Assembly: GCF_020740795.1 (NCBI RefSeq)
Contig: NC_067285.1
Coordinates: 21,348,241-21,412,240, forward strand
Length of the DNA: 64,000 bases
Origin: Apus apus
Lineage: Eukaryota; Chordata; Aves; Apodiformes; Apodidae
Direction: 5' to 3'
Both the position numbers and the translations under genes were made by a program. Position 1 is the stretch's first letter; the number at the start of each line of letters is the position of its first letter. The notes below the pieces were generated by a model that saw only the letters and a list, made by a program, of their open reading frames with translations, made no database searches and had not been told where the DNA came from. Of the stretch, positions 1 to 13,789 are shown piece after piece.

Positions 1-1151
1 TCACTTTGAGGCTTTATTGGTATGATCTACTTCCATTTTAAGAGAGCTCATTAAACTACACTATTTTAATATATTAGTATTCTACAAACACAGGATGCTT
101 TGAGTTATAAGCCATTATCAGTCCACTGAGTTTAAGAGAAAAACAACAACAGCCAAATGCATTTATCCCATTTTTGTGATGTCTCATACTGCAAGAGTCA
201 AATTAGGTAAGCAGAGGAAATGAAAGATTTAGTATATACAAAGGAACCCCCTCTGATAGGTGCTTTGCCTGAGAGAAGTTTGACATTGCAGTAGTAAATC
301 CAACATGTTTGTACTTTCATTAAGAATGAACATCTCTGTTAACAACCAAGGAGAACACCAACACAGTTGGGCCATCCTACGGACACTATCATTTTTTAAA
401 AGGGGAGTTAACCAATAGGTCAGCAAGAAAAAAATACCTCTTCCATTATTTTAAAGAAATTTGGCAGACTAAATAAGGAAAAGGAGGAATTGTGGGTAAG
501 AATAAAACTTGACATAATGGATACTGAGACATTTTTGAATACAAAAAAGAAAGCAGGTGAGTAAACCTAGGGATGCAGGATTTGTGCAGAAGTAGTCTCC
601 CAAACACACTGGTGAGAGAACCATCCTAAAAAAAAGTAAATCTGCCAGATGGATTACAAATCCAGCAACAGAAATATTTGAAAATTATCCGCTTTACTGT
701 TGCTTACCTCAACTTACAAACATAAACAACTGTGTTGAGTCGTCTTTGGTTTATTTATTTTCACTTTCCCTTAGCTGGAATTTGTAAAAGCATGATTTCA
801 GAATAACTGGCAAACAAAATTTCCCTTCACCATTTTGAGGTGAATCCTGGGTTGTTCTTGCAGTGCAATTTTTAAAAATTATTTACATTCATTACACACT
901 TGAGACAGCAAAAGTAACCCTAAAATGGGTTTGATGTTTCAAATTCAAAATCATTAGCAATTACTCAAATCAAATACTGGTTTCCCACCGGATAACTTCA
1001 AGCTTGAGGATCTCTCTGTGGACTTTTAGAGGCCAAACATGCAAGGTTTGTTGGAATTTGGGGAGCAGAAAAATGGGGGGGGGGATAAAAACCAATTGTG
1101 TAGTAGAAGGTCACATCTACACCCGTCAAACCATCTTTCAGTTATACTTAC
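1..1151 (-). other. USP54: USP54 intron 3 after the first coding exon set (partial, 5' part only)
   Basis: Intronic sequence downstream, on the minus strand, of the coding exon at 1152-1286. It opens at the exon's donor, GT at 1151-1150 in the context GTAAGTAT. The next exon should continue the USP domain after AAECF, but I could not find it here, so it probably lies left of position 1. A run of ten G's on the plus strand (ten C's in the transcript) sits at 1075-1084. Nothing else is recognisable. Confidence 0.7.
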
Positions 1152-1286
1152 AAAACATTCAGCTGCATCATCCATGATGCCCAGCTGGAAGCGTTGCTCA
1201 TCCTGAAATGTCTTTGCTAGAGCAGTGCGCAGGGCATCAGAAGGCAGCACCTTCTCACTGCTACATTGAAACTGGTTGAAGATACT
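1152..1286 (-). CDS. USP54: USP54 third coding exon (USP domain)
   Basis: The exon is 135 bp, exactly 45 codons, phase 0 at both ends. It translates from [17 protein letters not shown] to [15 protein letters not shown]. This is the conserved USP53/USP54-type segment following the Cys box, and the wording ([28 protein letters not shown]) fits USP54 rather than USP53. The acceptor is a T-rich tract ending TTACTAG before 1286. The donor is GTAAGT at 1151-1146. The methionine near residue 15 of the translated block is internal, because the reading frame continues upstream to the acceptor. USP54 belongs to the ubiquitin-specific cysteine protease family. It was long listed as inactive, and more recent work assigns USP53 and USP54 K63-linked deubiquitinase activity. 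The identification rests on recalled family sequence, not on a search. Confidence 0.95.
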
Positions 1287-4200
1287 CTAGTAAGAAAATA
1301 AAAAGAGAATTAAAGTTACTGCATTTACAAAACGTTATTCAACTTATCTGAAAACAAACAACAGAACTTTAACACTCTTTGATCAAGCAACACATAGATA
1401 TTTGTATTGTACAAGGACTACACATGAAAATCCTAAAAATTCCTCCTCTGAAATCATATCCACCTTTCTGTATTCCTTTCTTTCTTTTCACATATTCCAG
1501 GGAGGGTGGGGAGCTTAAGGGTAAATTTCCCTCACCACCAATCCTCCTTCCATCTTCCTCAAATTTGTTCCTTGAAGCAAATGCAGTGGACACCAAAGCC
1601 TCTTCACTCTTTATTCCTATTTCTCCCTCTCCAGTTCACTTTTTCACTCCCACCTCAGTAGCTTTCTTCTTACACATGCCACCTTCTTTCCTATTTCAAA
1701 CAACTCTTTACAAATGCCATAGCCCTTAAACAGCCACAACCTGCTGCTAGTATTCTTTAATGATTTTACCTTCCAGTAAGTCCAAGAAGTGGGTATTAGA
1801 TTATTTTTTAGGTCAGCATGCAGAAGAGAAAAAGGCACAACATGAACAGCAACTCACTATCCACTTGTTGTCACAAACCTGCGTTTTGGTAACTGTAACT
1901 CATAGGTCACCTGGGTAATCACTTGCAAGAATGAGTACTTCTAAAAAGACATGTTATCATTTAAAGTGTTTGTTTTATGCCTGGAAGTTTAATATATTTC
2001 CAATAAAACCCAATTCTATTTGGTGTGCATACATAAACACATACACGTGTGTGAAATGTCAATCTCAGAATTCTGCTTGTCCTTTCCTATACAACTTTCC
2101 TCACAATTTCCCTAAAGATTGCAGAAAACTCCATTGTTACTGCAAGAGGAAAAAAAGGAACTTTTTCAGTTGAGCACCACTTGGGTTTTCTGACTTCTAT
2201 ACTCACACTAGCAAGGAGAAAGATGGCCTCAAACTGGTTTGCCTGTCTGGTTTTCTTTCAAATCCATACTGAAAATTTGTAGCGATTCATGTATCACTTT
2301 CTCCCTTAATTACAAAAAGCTTCTCCCCAGTATACCTATGATATGTATTAATTTGAAATAAATTAATCTGAATCTTTCTCTCCTTAACTGTTCCTACTTG
2401 TTTCTTAACAGGAAAGGAGCAAGTAAACTAGCAGGTCTGCCAAACTGCAATCTCAGCCACTTTGCAGAAGCTGCAAGAGTGCAGAACACAGCTGTCACTG
2501 CACAGGCAGCAAACCAATCTCCGTGCCCCTGCCCTTTCTGGCTGTACAAATGGTACCATTTAATGTTGACATATTATCTAATACAAATGTAAATTACCCA
2601 GTCTCTCTTTACTGCTATTTCATTTTGATAGTTGCTATGATGCTCCTTCATGGGTAAGGGCCCCCTACACTGAAGATCATAGATCTTCTAATATTGCCTT
2701 TATTAGGGTATGAAATAACGATGAGGAAAGTAGCAGCGAGGAGAAGGATATAAAGTAGTAAGTCTCACACTTCATTAATTACAAACAATACCTCTTCTCA
2801 GTTACCTTTATATATACATATATAAAAACCAAAAGACTGACAAAGCCTCTATACTTAACCTCGATTCCCATATCTGTCACTTTGATAACAGCAAGTTTCA
2901 TGTTTTATTAATATATTTCCTCATTTCAGTGGACATAAAAAAATTTAGAAACAGCAGTGAAATATAACTCCATCCTGCTTCAGCACTTTACATTAAATAA
3001 TTTAAAAGCACTTGAGAATACTTCGTGACTGTGCTTTAGAAATGTGTTTATGCTGGTTGTCACCAATCTCACTTCACAGATCTAGAAACTGAGGTTCTTT
3101 TTTCACAGCTGGCACACAACCCCATTGCCAGGAATGGACAGGATCAAAATATCAAAAAGTTATCAAAAAATTAGTTTTCACAATTTAAGCAAAAAACCCT
3201 TTAATTAAATTCCAACATCAGAAAACTGAAATTTGTTACCACGTCCACAGAACAGAAATAATTCAGTAATGTAATTCTGTGAAGAATTCTGATACATACA
3301 ATCAAGGATTAAGAAATCCCAATACTACAAAGAAAAATGTTTCCTTAAATTTGTAATGACTTAGCATACATATAGTCTTACCTAGATTAGAACAAACAAA
3401 ATATCTCAAAACCAGTGAGTAATTGTGCATTTTTATCTAACAGATAAAATCTTGTCATTGCAGGGTACAGTTTAGAGCACATTGGAACACAGAGCTTGTA
3501 AGAAGCCCCAAAAGCACCTTAAATGGAGTCAAAAGCACTTTGAACACAGACAGAGCTGGTTTTTGTGGGGTTTTGGTTGGAGTTTTTAGGGTGGGAGTTT
3601 GGGGGTTTCTTGGGGGGAGGTGGGGTTGTTTCCCCTTTCCCTTATTTTTCAAGATAGCTTCTTTGCTCACCTTTCAGAACAGGTCTTACTTGTCTCTCAG
3701 CCTTTTGGTGGACAGGCGTGGCATTTCCTGCAGTTTCATCACTTTAAGTTATCTAAGTCAGACCTCTCCTTAATTTCAGGTCTTGCCCTTGAGTGATACT
3801 GTTAATCACTAACATTTTTGTTCCATATACAGGTCTGAAAGCCAGCTGGCTGCAGACCAGGAAAGCCCTGCTGATTATGCCCCAGGAGTTTCCATGACAC
3901 CTTTTCTCAAAGTACTTTTGGAACTTAATAAGAACTTTATATATGAAACATTCAAACTTTGTTCTCTTTTCCTAACTTCTTCACCTGAATTTGAAGTTAG
4001 TGAAAACCTCATTACCGTATTCACCACACTGATGATCTCTCTCATTGGATACTTTCCAACACAAATGAGCATACCCCTAACAGCAACAACAATACTAAAA
4101 AACACTGCTAAAAACTCCATGAACAAGGTAAGCTTCTCCTATTTTACCAGTGTTCAGTAATTAAAATCAAAGCTGCATAATGAAAAAGATAAGCCCATAT

Positions 4201-7200
4201 ATTAACATAAAATCTGAGCAATTACTAATATTGATTTAGCAGCAGTACTTGGATTTCTACACTGATGATCTATTCTTGGCATGATGTAATCCCACAAGCC
4301 AAAACAGAACAGCATGAGCAAGGGATTTTTCAGATCGGAAGTACGCCTTCTGGTTACACTGCATTCCTGAGGTCTATATACAAAAGAAGCCCATCTCCCT
4401 CCATATCCCCTCTGCTACAGACCTTTGAAGGTCTGGAAAAAGTAGCAGATACAGCAGAATTAGGAAGCACAAGCGTTCTTTAAGAGGAATATATTGCCAA
4501 AGTGCACCTTCTTGCATCTAGTTCTTCCCCAAGTACTAAATCAAGATGGAATACAATTACACAGGTGACCTTTTCACCAGCTTGCTCTCAGAGGCATCCA
4601 AGCCTGGAAATTCCTTAACCATCCCAGACAATTTATTGCAGGGCCTCACTTGGCTTATTGCCATTCAGAAGAATTTTTACTCATTTTTTAACTGGAAGCT
4701 TTGTGTCTTTTCTACTACAGGTCTGGGCTTCTGACATGCATCAAAACAAGGGCTTGCAGAGCCAGTGGTCTCCCAAAATAATCTCTTCCAATTTGGGAAC
4801 TGGGATTGAAAAAACCTCAAGCTTCAAAGGAAAACAAGCTAAGGTTTGAGACAAGGAACATTTATAACACAAACTATAAAAGTTAAAACCTTTCTATTTC
4901 AGACTGCTAAAATTCACATGCATGATCATAACACAAGCTGTTCTTCATTTGTTTAGAGAATAAAGATAAGACTTATTCTTTGAGGTAATTAATGGGATTG
5001 GTATTTTGGAGTTGTTTTCAATGTTAAAGATTTGAAAGCTGAAATATCTGCAAATTATGAGATATGCTCCAAGTTACTTCTAAGTGTTTAGAATCCATTT
5101 TCTCCCAGGAAAGAAATATTTGATTTATTTGGGGTTAACTGACATCTGCAAAATATATCCAACTATACTGATGAAACAAACCCCAGACTTGATAGACATG
5201 AACATATTACTCTTTTTTTTCTTGTAAATGTGAGTTCTATCCTTTCTGAGAACTAATTACTATCTTCTACCATAGTGCAGAAGTTCATTCTGGATCTGGA
5301 TTATCACTACAGCTCTAGCTCTAGAAGTGTATGATTTCTTTCAAAGAACAAAACACATTCCCCCCAGACACCTTTCCACATTAACATTCTACCTTTTAGT
5401 AAAAGCTACAAATATTAATATGGCCAATCTTCATACTTCTCTCATTGCTCAACATACCCCTGCTATGACTCCAACTGTGACAGTATTTATTTTTTTAAAA
5501 AATTTCTCTCCATTTCAATAGCATGCCCTTCTTACTCCGTTCCATTCACCAGGCTTTTTCCGCCCTCATCTACAGTACCTAATCTCTCACCCAGAACATC
5601 ACACTTCTCCTGAAGCAGCCTCTTGCTCAGTGAATCAACCTGTTTCAGTTACATTTTTGGCTGCTAAAACCACTCTTCTCCCATCCAACCACACCAGCTT
5701 CCACCCACCGTATTTCCACTAGCTCACTATTCTTCCCCACATTTCCTCGTTTAATATTCACCTTCAAGTGTGCAAATAATTTTATCTCTATTTGGATTTT
5801 GTATTTGGATCTCTTCCCAAACCTCAAAGTCTGATAACAATCAACCTAGATTTCCATTATTCCTTTCATTAACAGTCTGTTTTCAATTTTTACTTGTACT
5901 GTGCCCTAAACATTAAAGTAAGTCCAATACAGACTGCAAAGTCAGGCACTACCAAAATAAAACAAAAATATACTTTTTGCAAATTTTATTTAGGAGGGTG
6001 TCAGGAAACGAAACCCAAATCAACAAGTGTCCACATCAACTAGGTGACAAATCATTAACTGCTTGATCAAGATTAAAGAGGCAGTCATTATCTGGAAGCT
6101 TCAATTACCAGTCTGACAACTCATGAGGACTGTACTTGATGCTACTTTGTCAGGCAGTTAAGAGCAAGTGCTAACTGAAGAAAAAAAAAAGTTTAAACAA
6201 TAGTATTTATTTTATGTATTTTCACTAGTGTTTTACCTGGAAATACTATCCTGATTTGGATAAAAGCACAAAACAAGAGGATGAAATATTTGCAACCAAC
6301 ATACTACTGTCTCAACCATACAATGTATGAACTTTTCATAACAAATCTGTCCATTTCAATCAAGTGGCTAATTAGAGCCACAAACTATAATCATTCCATT
6401 TTGTTAAACCATTCTAAACATCTTATTGTTCTCAATTTTCACCCTAGAAAACTACATCATTTCTAAACAGAAAACTAGCACTCTTCCTGCTTTTGTTGCA
6501 CATGACTAAATCACAGAAAAGACCAGACCTACTGGAATTTATCAATAGAACATTCTTCTTTGCAATCTACAAAAAACACTCTGTCCTATATCCTGACACT
6601 ATGGAGCACCCAGTACAATCCCTGGAAGAACAAACTCTCTGTGGCATGCTCAGTACAGTGGACGGATTTCCCTCTTCCTGCCTTCTTCCAGCTGTGATAA
6701 ACAAACACCAAAGTAAAGTCATGCTCTAGAAAAAGGAAAATAAAACGGAACACAGTAGACTTCAACATGAATAATGAATCAAAAAGCTATTCCAGTGTTA
6801 GGGCAGGGAAACCACATATAAGTAAGGAGTAATCAGTAAGTACACACAGCTTGTGTACTGAAAAAAAAAAATAGTAATTTAAAATGCCACACCTTAAGCA
6901 ACAGTGTTTGGGATTCCAACACAGAGTTTGCAGCTCTCCCTCGTGTTTTTCTAGTCAATGATGCAAGGTTCATTGAAAATAAGTAATGAAGGTATGTCTG
7001 GAATGATTTCAAGGTTTATTTTGTAGCCACACAGTCAGCTGGCAAATCAAGTTTTAAAAATCACTTCAAGTATTTGTGCAATGGATGTCTTCAATGTGGT
7101 ACACCACTGTCCTGTGATCCCTCGTTTTATAAAAAGTAATCTAAAACTACAAATACTATTTATAGAGCTAGTTCTGCATTTACAGTAAATACTGTACATG

Positions 7201-10200
7201 GCATCAGAATCCCTAGAAACACTTGCAGCATGCCAAGAAACTGGAAGAAACAAATTTGGTGTTGGAATTCAAAGGCTAAATTTAGCTTAGTGAAGACTAT
7301 CTTCCTCTAAAGCCAATAGGAAGAGAATGTCATCTTTAGAGCAACAGTTCAAAGTAGTGGAATAGCATAAATCCTCTCTGCTGAAGGTATCAGCTATCCT
7401 GTGAAGGGAACCTGGAATGGAGTCAGAGACACTGAGGTAGACTCTTCCCCTCAAAGTATTGCCCCTTTTCCAGACGAGGCTGGAATGTGAACATGCCAGC
7501 ATGCTTCAGAGAACAGTAAACATGTCCTGCCTCCACCTTGCTTGGTCTGGACAGGTATTTTGGGCAGATCCACCTGACAGCATGCAAGGCTAATTACCTC
7601 TCCCAGACCCTAATGGGAGATTTTCGCATGGTACAGAGCTCCAAATTCTTGTGTTCCCACTGGATCCAGTCATATCTTCTCCCTCATATTAGCAAAGCCT
7701 AAGGCAAGATTCAAGAGAAAGACGATGTCAAAGACCTGGAGGCTAAGCTGGCATTACCCTGGCAGGACAACAGTTAAAGGCTTCCAAAGCAGTCGTTGTG
7801 AGGGCTGAGGCAGGGGAAGAGATGAGAATGGAAGGCAAGGGATGATCCTGCTTCACTGGGACACAAAACATGCTCTTGGTGATGCTTGCAGTACCAGGTG
7901 CGTTTTAAGCACCTTATCCCATTTGTCTTAGCCAAGTTTACACACAGTATGCGCCAGCCAGCAAGACTTTTACAGGAGGAAAAAAAAGAGCAGTTTGTGA
8001 TCACTGATACAGAGGGCAGCAGAGAATAAGTAAACACCTTTTCTCTTTAACTGCCTGCCAAAAGAGTTCATGAAGATGAATGTGGTTATCTCCACAGTGT
8101 AGGACTATCCCTTGTGCACACCTTTATCGTACCTGCTATCTCTACCTTTTCAGTTGCATGTAAGCAAAAGAACCTATGGTTCTGCTGTTTGTTTTTTGGG
8201 GGGGGACTGAGGGGAGGCTTGCAGTCACAACTTAGAATTAAATTACAGCCTTTATTACTCACCTTTATAGTATTATTTGACTTGGTAACAACATGAAAAT
8301 GAAGAAAATATTTCAAATCTTTATGTACACACCAACATTTTACACAAGTTAGTAAATGTGAAAACTTGTCACAATATTACTCAGTGAAAAACAAAATTGA
8401 GTTGTTTTACTCAAAAGGGAACCAAGAATAAACAGTTACATAACTTCTAACAAATTTCCACACCTCTTCTCTCTTGTATAATTTTACAATGTATGTCTAT
8501 AAAATTTCTGCAGGTTCTGGAATAGGCTTGGATAGAACACACTGAAATTTTCCATGAAGAAAAGACTGTATGTAGATAGAAAAAACCCTGATATTTTGGT
8601 TTGGATTAAAGCCAGTTGGAATTAATTTATTTACTTTGTCAAGCACAGGTTACTGCTCATACTCAGAAATACTTGTCCAGATAATTATTTACTTGTTTAC
8701 ACATTTCTTCAGAGTTTTTCATTACGCATTCAGTTTTGTGAGCTATAATTCTGCACACAACCAGATTCAAGTTTTTTAAAATATGTAAAGGTACTAGAGG
8801 ATATGGCCCAAGGCTGGTTTCCAACACTGTTGGAAACTAAGGGTCGTAACACCTTCTGGCTAAGCCTGGCGTTGTTAAGAGCTTCAGACTGGGAACCAAC
8901 AAAAAATCTTTACTGATATCTGGAAGCAAGAAGAGAGTAGCAATTTTTTATTTTTTTTTTTCCAAAGGTTGCTTAATTTAAAAAATAAGCATATGGTTGC
9001 AGGCATACAATTTGTGAATTCTGCCACTTTAGTTGTCACTTCCAAGTTTATAATAGCATACTGCATGCTTCAGCAAGACATCAAAAGCAAGGATTTTGTC
9101 AACATATAATACATATATTCCAGATATCCTGTCTTCTTCCAGTCTTACTGCAGTGCTTTGCCCTCTCATACTGGTATTGCTAATCCTAGATGCATCTTTG
9201 TCCAGAGTTTATAATTCAATATCAGTTCCACAAAGGTCCACCCTCTCCTTTTCCCTAAAGCATCTTTTTTTCCCTGACGTCTTTTTCAGTACTCTCATTC
9301 AGAAAATACTTTTAATTATTATCTTTTTACTAAAACCTCTCAAATCTGCCTCAGAGCCTAGTCTACTTTCATTCAAATGGCAGAAACTGTTTGATTTAGT
9401 GCTTCTTTGCCATATCTTGCTGTTAGGCTAAACCCCAGAAAGAGCAAAAGCTTACCTAAATGATAATTTCCTAAATCCTTTTCTTCCTGTCCTCATATCA
9501 GCTACCAAACAATGCCAACAATCACCTAACAATCCTCAAGGGCATGATCCAAGAATTAGCTTCACGTTATTTATCCCATTAAACTTAATGAACTCAAACC
9601 AGATCACACCTAAGTCCTGCCACTTCCCTATAAAAAAAAGGGTATATATTTAATACTCCATCTTTTCTTTGTCTGGATAGCAGCATTTCTCACTTCAAAT
9701 ATGCTATCTTGCTCCTAACCCACTGCTATATCCTCCTCTGATGATACTGCTATAAATACCACCCTGTCTCATAATTTCAACAGATAGGTCTTGAGACAAA
9801 TTTCCCTTCAGAAGGAAAATACTTATCTTTCATGCCTTAACAGTCTCCTCTTTGCTACTCCTTTGCAAGGGAAAACCCTAGAACAACAGGCCAAAAAAAT
9901 CACTAGCTAACACATTTCAAGCCTGTCTCTACCAGAGCACCTGTAAAGTCACTTAACCATAGCAAAACAGTTATTATAAACATTGTCTGCGAATTTCAGA
10001 TGATCATAATTTAAATCTTGCTCTATCTTGCCATATTTATAAGACATGCTTCGGTCCTTTTCACTAAAGTACACAGAATTAGTGACATAATAATTATCAC
10101 ATAATGAATTTAAATGTTTAGTTGGATTTTACAACCCATTTGTGATTTAAGAAAATGTTTAAATACCAATTTCAGAAAGAAAAATCACTGCTTAGAAAGA

Positions 10201-10955
10201 TTAAAGCCAGTATTTTCATCATTTTTGCATCACATCCATTTCTCCCAACAAGCTTGGAGGGAGTCGTGGATTTGAAGTAGCAAAACTTAAAAAGGAGGGC
10301 ACAAAAAACCAGAAGCACTAAAAATTAATGCATAGAGACAAATCAAGATGCAGGATAGTACAACTGACTCAGAATCAGAGCTAGCATCTAGATCTTACTA
10401 ACCCATCAGCAATTATGGCAGTCAGTTATTGTATCTGCATTTACAAACAGAACTGTTGTTTTTTAAAACAGATCATTACAGTACAAAATACCTTTTAGTT
10501 GTACAGAATCAACAATTTTTAATGGAAAGTCTTAAAGCTAAATTGCCTCCTCCATGCTGACATTTAAAGTAGCTCTGAAGGAAAGGTAACTTCTGAAGTG
10601 CATATTAACTGTATACAGTGTGGTATTTATAAACCAAATTATAAATTAGAAAAAATAAAGAAAACATGTTTTACTAGCTAAACTAATCTTTCAAACAACA
10701 TGGAGGGTCAAAATGAGCCACACTCCATTGATAGAAGTCTTTGTATTTGAAACTTTATCTACACTATTTTCACAATTTATTGGCTTGAGCATATTTTAAG
10801 AACAGTACTATGAGTGTCTTGGCCCATCACTGGATTTACCTTTGCTCTCATAAATTTCCAATTGCAAGTTTGACTACAGATATTAATCAAATATCAGAAA
10901 CATTTCTGTTCAATTTTTTTTTGAAAATTGTTTTTAGTTTATTTCAAACTTCTAC
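1287..10955 (-). other. USP54: USP54 intron 2 between coding exons (9.7 kb)
   Basis: The borders are GT at 10955-10954 and AG at 1288-1287 on the minus strand. The content is AT-rich with no further exon I can support. Several stretches are pyrimidine-biased on the plus strand (about 1440-1740, 5330-5820 and 9110-9900). They carry incidental short open frames of low-complexity, hydrophobic composition that resemble no protein I know. No CR1 element is recognisable here. The region 3580-3660 is a G/T-rich patch, and a G-run lies near 8200. Confidence 0.75.
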
Positions 10956-11048
10956 CTTAAGAGCACAGAAGATGCAAGATTCGCCCATACATTTGTGGGT
11001 TGTGATTTGCCGGAAACTGCGGCGAAAAATGTCCAGGTGCCAGAGAAC
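10956..11048 (-). CDS. USP54: USP54 second coding exon (USP domain, finger start)
   Basis: The exon is 93 bp, 31 codons, phase 0 at both ends, and reads [19 protein letters not shown] then [12 protein letters not shown]. It continues directly from the LQ at the end of the first coding exon to give the family signature [15 protein letters not shown]. It is followed in frame by SIFNQFQ in the next exon. The acceptor is a strong T-rich tract (CCCTTTTTTGTGTTTTAG) ending at 11049. The donor is AAG|GTAGA at 10955. Three cysteines lie in CMGESCIFC, a conserved segment of USP53/USP54. Because the exon is a multiple of three with phase 0 borders, skipping it would keep the frame but remove 31 residues of the catalytic domain. 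Confidence 0.95.
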
Positions 11049-13629
11049 CTAAAACACAAAAAAGGGCACAGCCAATTTTATGAATACAAAATAAAATACT
11101 GCATAAAGCTCTGACTAAAGCCACACATGCTAAATAATCCCAGAAGTACATTAATGCCACTGAACATCTCTTTTAAAACACTATGCCTTTTATCTAACTG
11201 CATGCTGACATTTTCATCTTTCTTCTTCAGCTGTAGCATTCACATGCACTAGTTTACAGTAGGACATCACTCTAGATTTCTTGCCATGTGCTTAGATTTT
11301 TAAAAATTGCTTCGTGTGGCAGTGCCAGTTTATACAGCACTTGTCCTGACCCATCCCCTGTGCTGGCACCATGGCTGGCTGTTGTGCAGCTCCACGGTGA
11401 GGCTGGGTAGCTGGGCAAAACATTCCACCTGCTGCTGGGGCTGAAAGTCATCTGCCCTTCCACCTCCTAGGCAGCCTCCTTGTTCTGAGGAGAAAGCCCA
11501 GATGCTGGAAAAATGGAGCACCAACTGCACATACATTAACAAGTTCCTACATTTCGTGACTAAAAGCCATTATGTTCAATATTATTGCTAGCAAATGTAT
11601 TTGCATGCCATGAGTACTGGCAGACTTCTAACCCTAACCTGTGCAGGCAGTTCTGCTTTTCTGTCAGGACAAGTATGGTGGTAATACCAGGTATGTGACC
11701 AGATACGGTCACACTGTATAATAGCAAGCACAACTTTGTATGTTCTGGTAGCAACAGCAAGAGGCAACATTTGCTGTAACAGTTTTATTCTTAAGTTTTA
11801 CTACTAAATCTGTGAAATCTTGGGCAATTACCTAAATTCATATATGTCAAAGAACGACAATACTGATCTCTGAAGTGTTTCACAGTTAGCATTTTATATA
11901 TAAAATGTGGTCAGTGTTGGCTTCAACAAACAGTAACTGGACTTGTGAGCTTCAGAGCCACCAGCCTTTCAGGAGGTAGAAGCTTGCACTGAAAGAAGCC
12001 CTGACCTAAATTGTGTCCTGCCAGGTTCCAGACAGAATGGAAAGGTCCAGGCTGGCATCTGACTGGCTAAATGCTTTGTCAGCATACAAAGAAGGACCAA
12101 ACTTCTTATTTCTGATTAATCTGTCCAAAGCATTTTGTTAACTAAACCAGAGCACAAAAATGTCACCTAAATTTATATTTAAAATCACATTTATTCAATA
12201 TGTAATCTGTAAAGTTTCCCAAAACTTCAGAATTGTCATGGCTATATTTATACCCAAACTCTCCCTACACTTAAGGGCCTGGAAGGCAGCATACATCTTA
12301 GAATGATCTGATTACACACAACATTCCTGAAGAACTACTGAAGACTTCACAAAAGGACTAAAAATTAATACATTTAGAAATTAGACAATTTTTTCAATGT
12401 AGTTGACTTTGGAATTTATCTTGAATGTTTGTAGAAATACTTAATAGTAAGGAGCACCAAACATTAAAGAACCTCTCAGACTAACACCAAATGTTAAAAA
12501 ATTAAAATTAAAAAACCAAGAAGTATACATTTTATGAAATTATTAACATCTTGTTTTGTTGTTTGTTTGTTTGTTAAATCCAGCTTTGACTGTAAATAAC
12601 TTTGGTATCCTATCTCTCTTGAGATTTAGAAGAAAATTATTCATGTAGAAGACGACTAAAAGCCAGGTCGCAGACTTTCAACTTCATGTATGGCATGAAG
12701 CTGATGTTAGGCTCTACTTATTTCTGACCCAGGTTCAGTAACTCAGTATTAGGAGGCAGACAGTGATTAAACCTTACAACTTAGCAGAAGCAATTAATAC
12801 AGTGTATCACTGCAAACCCAAGTTTTCTTATAGTAAGTTCCCTTTGTACTTATTTCACAGCATATTAAGCCTATTTAGGATCACAGATGTTTCTATTTGT
12901 ATTTGCATCACTGGGGGTATCTTGAAGCCTGAGGTTAGTTGAGAACACAATTGTGCCCACGGAAAAAAAAACAACAGTGACATAGTCTGTGCTACAGAGT
13001 CAAGTCACATGAAGGGAAAAACACTGATGCAGAGGAAAGGTTTTAAAAACCCTGCAGCCAGAAGAACTGGATCTCACACATCAGCTGTTCAAAACACCTA
13101 AATTGTTACAATATCAGCATAGTAGCCATACCCCTTTACTACATTTTGACACAGGAAAAGGTTTTTCTTCTAAAGCAAAAGGTAAAGACTCAACCTGCAG
13201 TTAGAAATAAAACTGAACTACATAAATAGGATCTTGTATAGGTATTATCAACCCTTGAACTTTACTGGTACAATAAAAAAGTTAAATTTACTTTTAAGAA
13301 GTAGACATACTGCAAGATATGAAATATTCTATTATTTCAAAGAAATTTTCATCTTTGGTTCACGTATTACAAGCTTACACAAAAGATTCAAGTACAGTAA
13401 GTGATGAATATGTGAACGCTGTTCAACTCACCAGGAAAATCTGAAAATGAAAAAAATGCTGTTTCAGAACTCGGCTAACTTACTTTTCCAAATTTAGCTT
13501 TACTCAATCTAGGACCACAAATAACTATGTAGTCAAGCCTGGCTATATTTGCTGCCCAGTCCAGCCTAAGAAAATACTGCAATAGACAGAGGAAAAAGAG
13601 AGAAACCTTTTTTCAATATGTGCTCTTAC
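11049..13629 (-). other. USP54: USP54 intron 1 between coding exons (2.6 kb)
   Basis: The borders are GT at 13629-13628 (CAG|GTAAGAGC) and AG at 11050-11049. It is AT-rich unique sequence. A small (GTTT)n patch lies at about 12555-12575. I see no repeat element, RNA gene or further exon. Confidence 0.75.
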
Positions 13630-13789
13630 CTGTAGTGCACTATTCAGGAAGCAACTGTTCTGTCCCGGTTCATTGCTGAGACCTTTACTGGGTGCTATTG
13701 AGGTTGTATTTCGTGGAGTAAACATGCCCTGTACATTCCCCCGGCCCACAGAAAAGTAATTTCTTTTCCAAGACATCTTCCAGTTTCAG
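13630..13789 (-). CDS. USP54: USP54 first coding exon with start codon and catalytic Cys box
   Basis: The ATG is the complement of 13774-13776 (context GGAAG-ATG-T, A at -3). The exon gives 49 codons from MSWKRNYFS through [17 protein letters not shown] to [14 protein letters not shown], then donor CAG|GTAAGAG at 13629. MSWKRNYFS is the amino terminus I recall for USP54. USP53 starts differently, which decides the paralogue. The motif NSCFLN is the USP Cys box, with the candidate nucleophile at Cys42 of the predicted protein, so the catalytic cysteine is present. Thirteen bases of 5' UTR precede the ATG and begin after a CTACAG acceptor at 13790-13791. The first exon or exons are therefore non-coding and lie to the right. 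The upstream frame has a TGA three codons before the ATG, so the start is well defined. Confidence 0.95.

Noticed and set aside
1026..1250. Met at the left USP54 exon taken as a start codon
   Set aside because: It is an internal residue ([10 protein letters not shown] in the exon frame; the exon opens at an AG acceptor at 1287). The tail after AAECF is intron read-through.
9096..9431. 111-codon plus-strand hydrophobic ORF
   Set aside because: Pyrimidine-rich intron sequence gives Leu/Ser/Phe-rich frames; no family, no splice borders.
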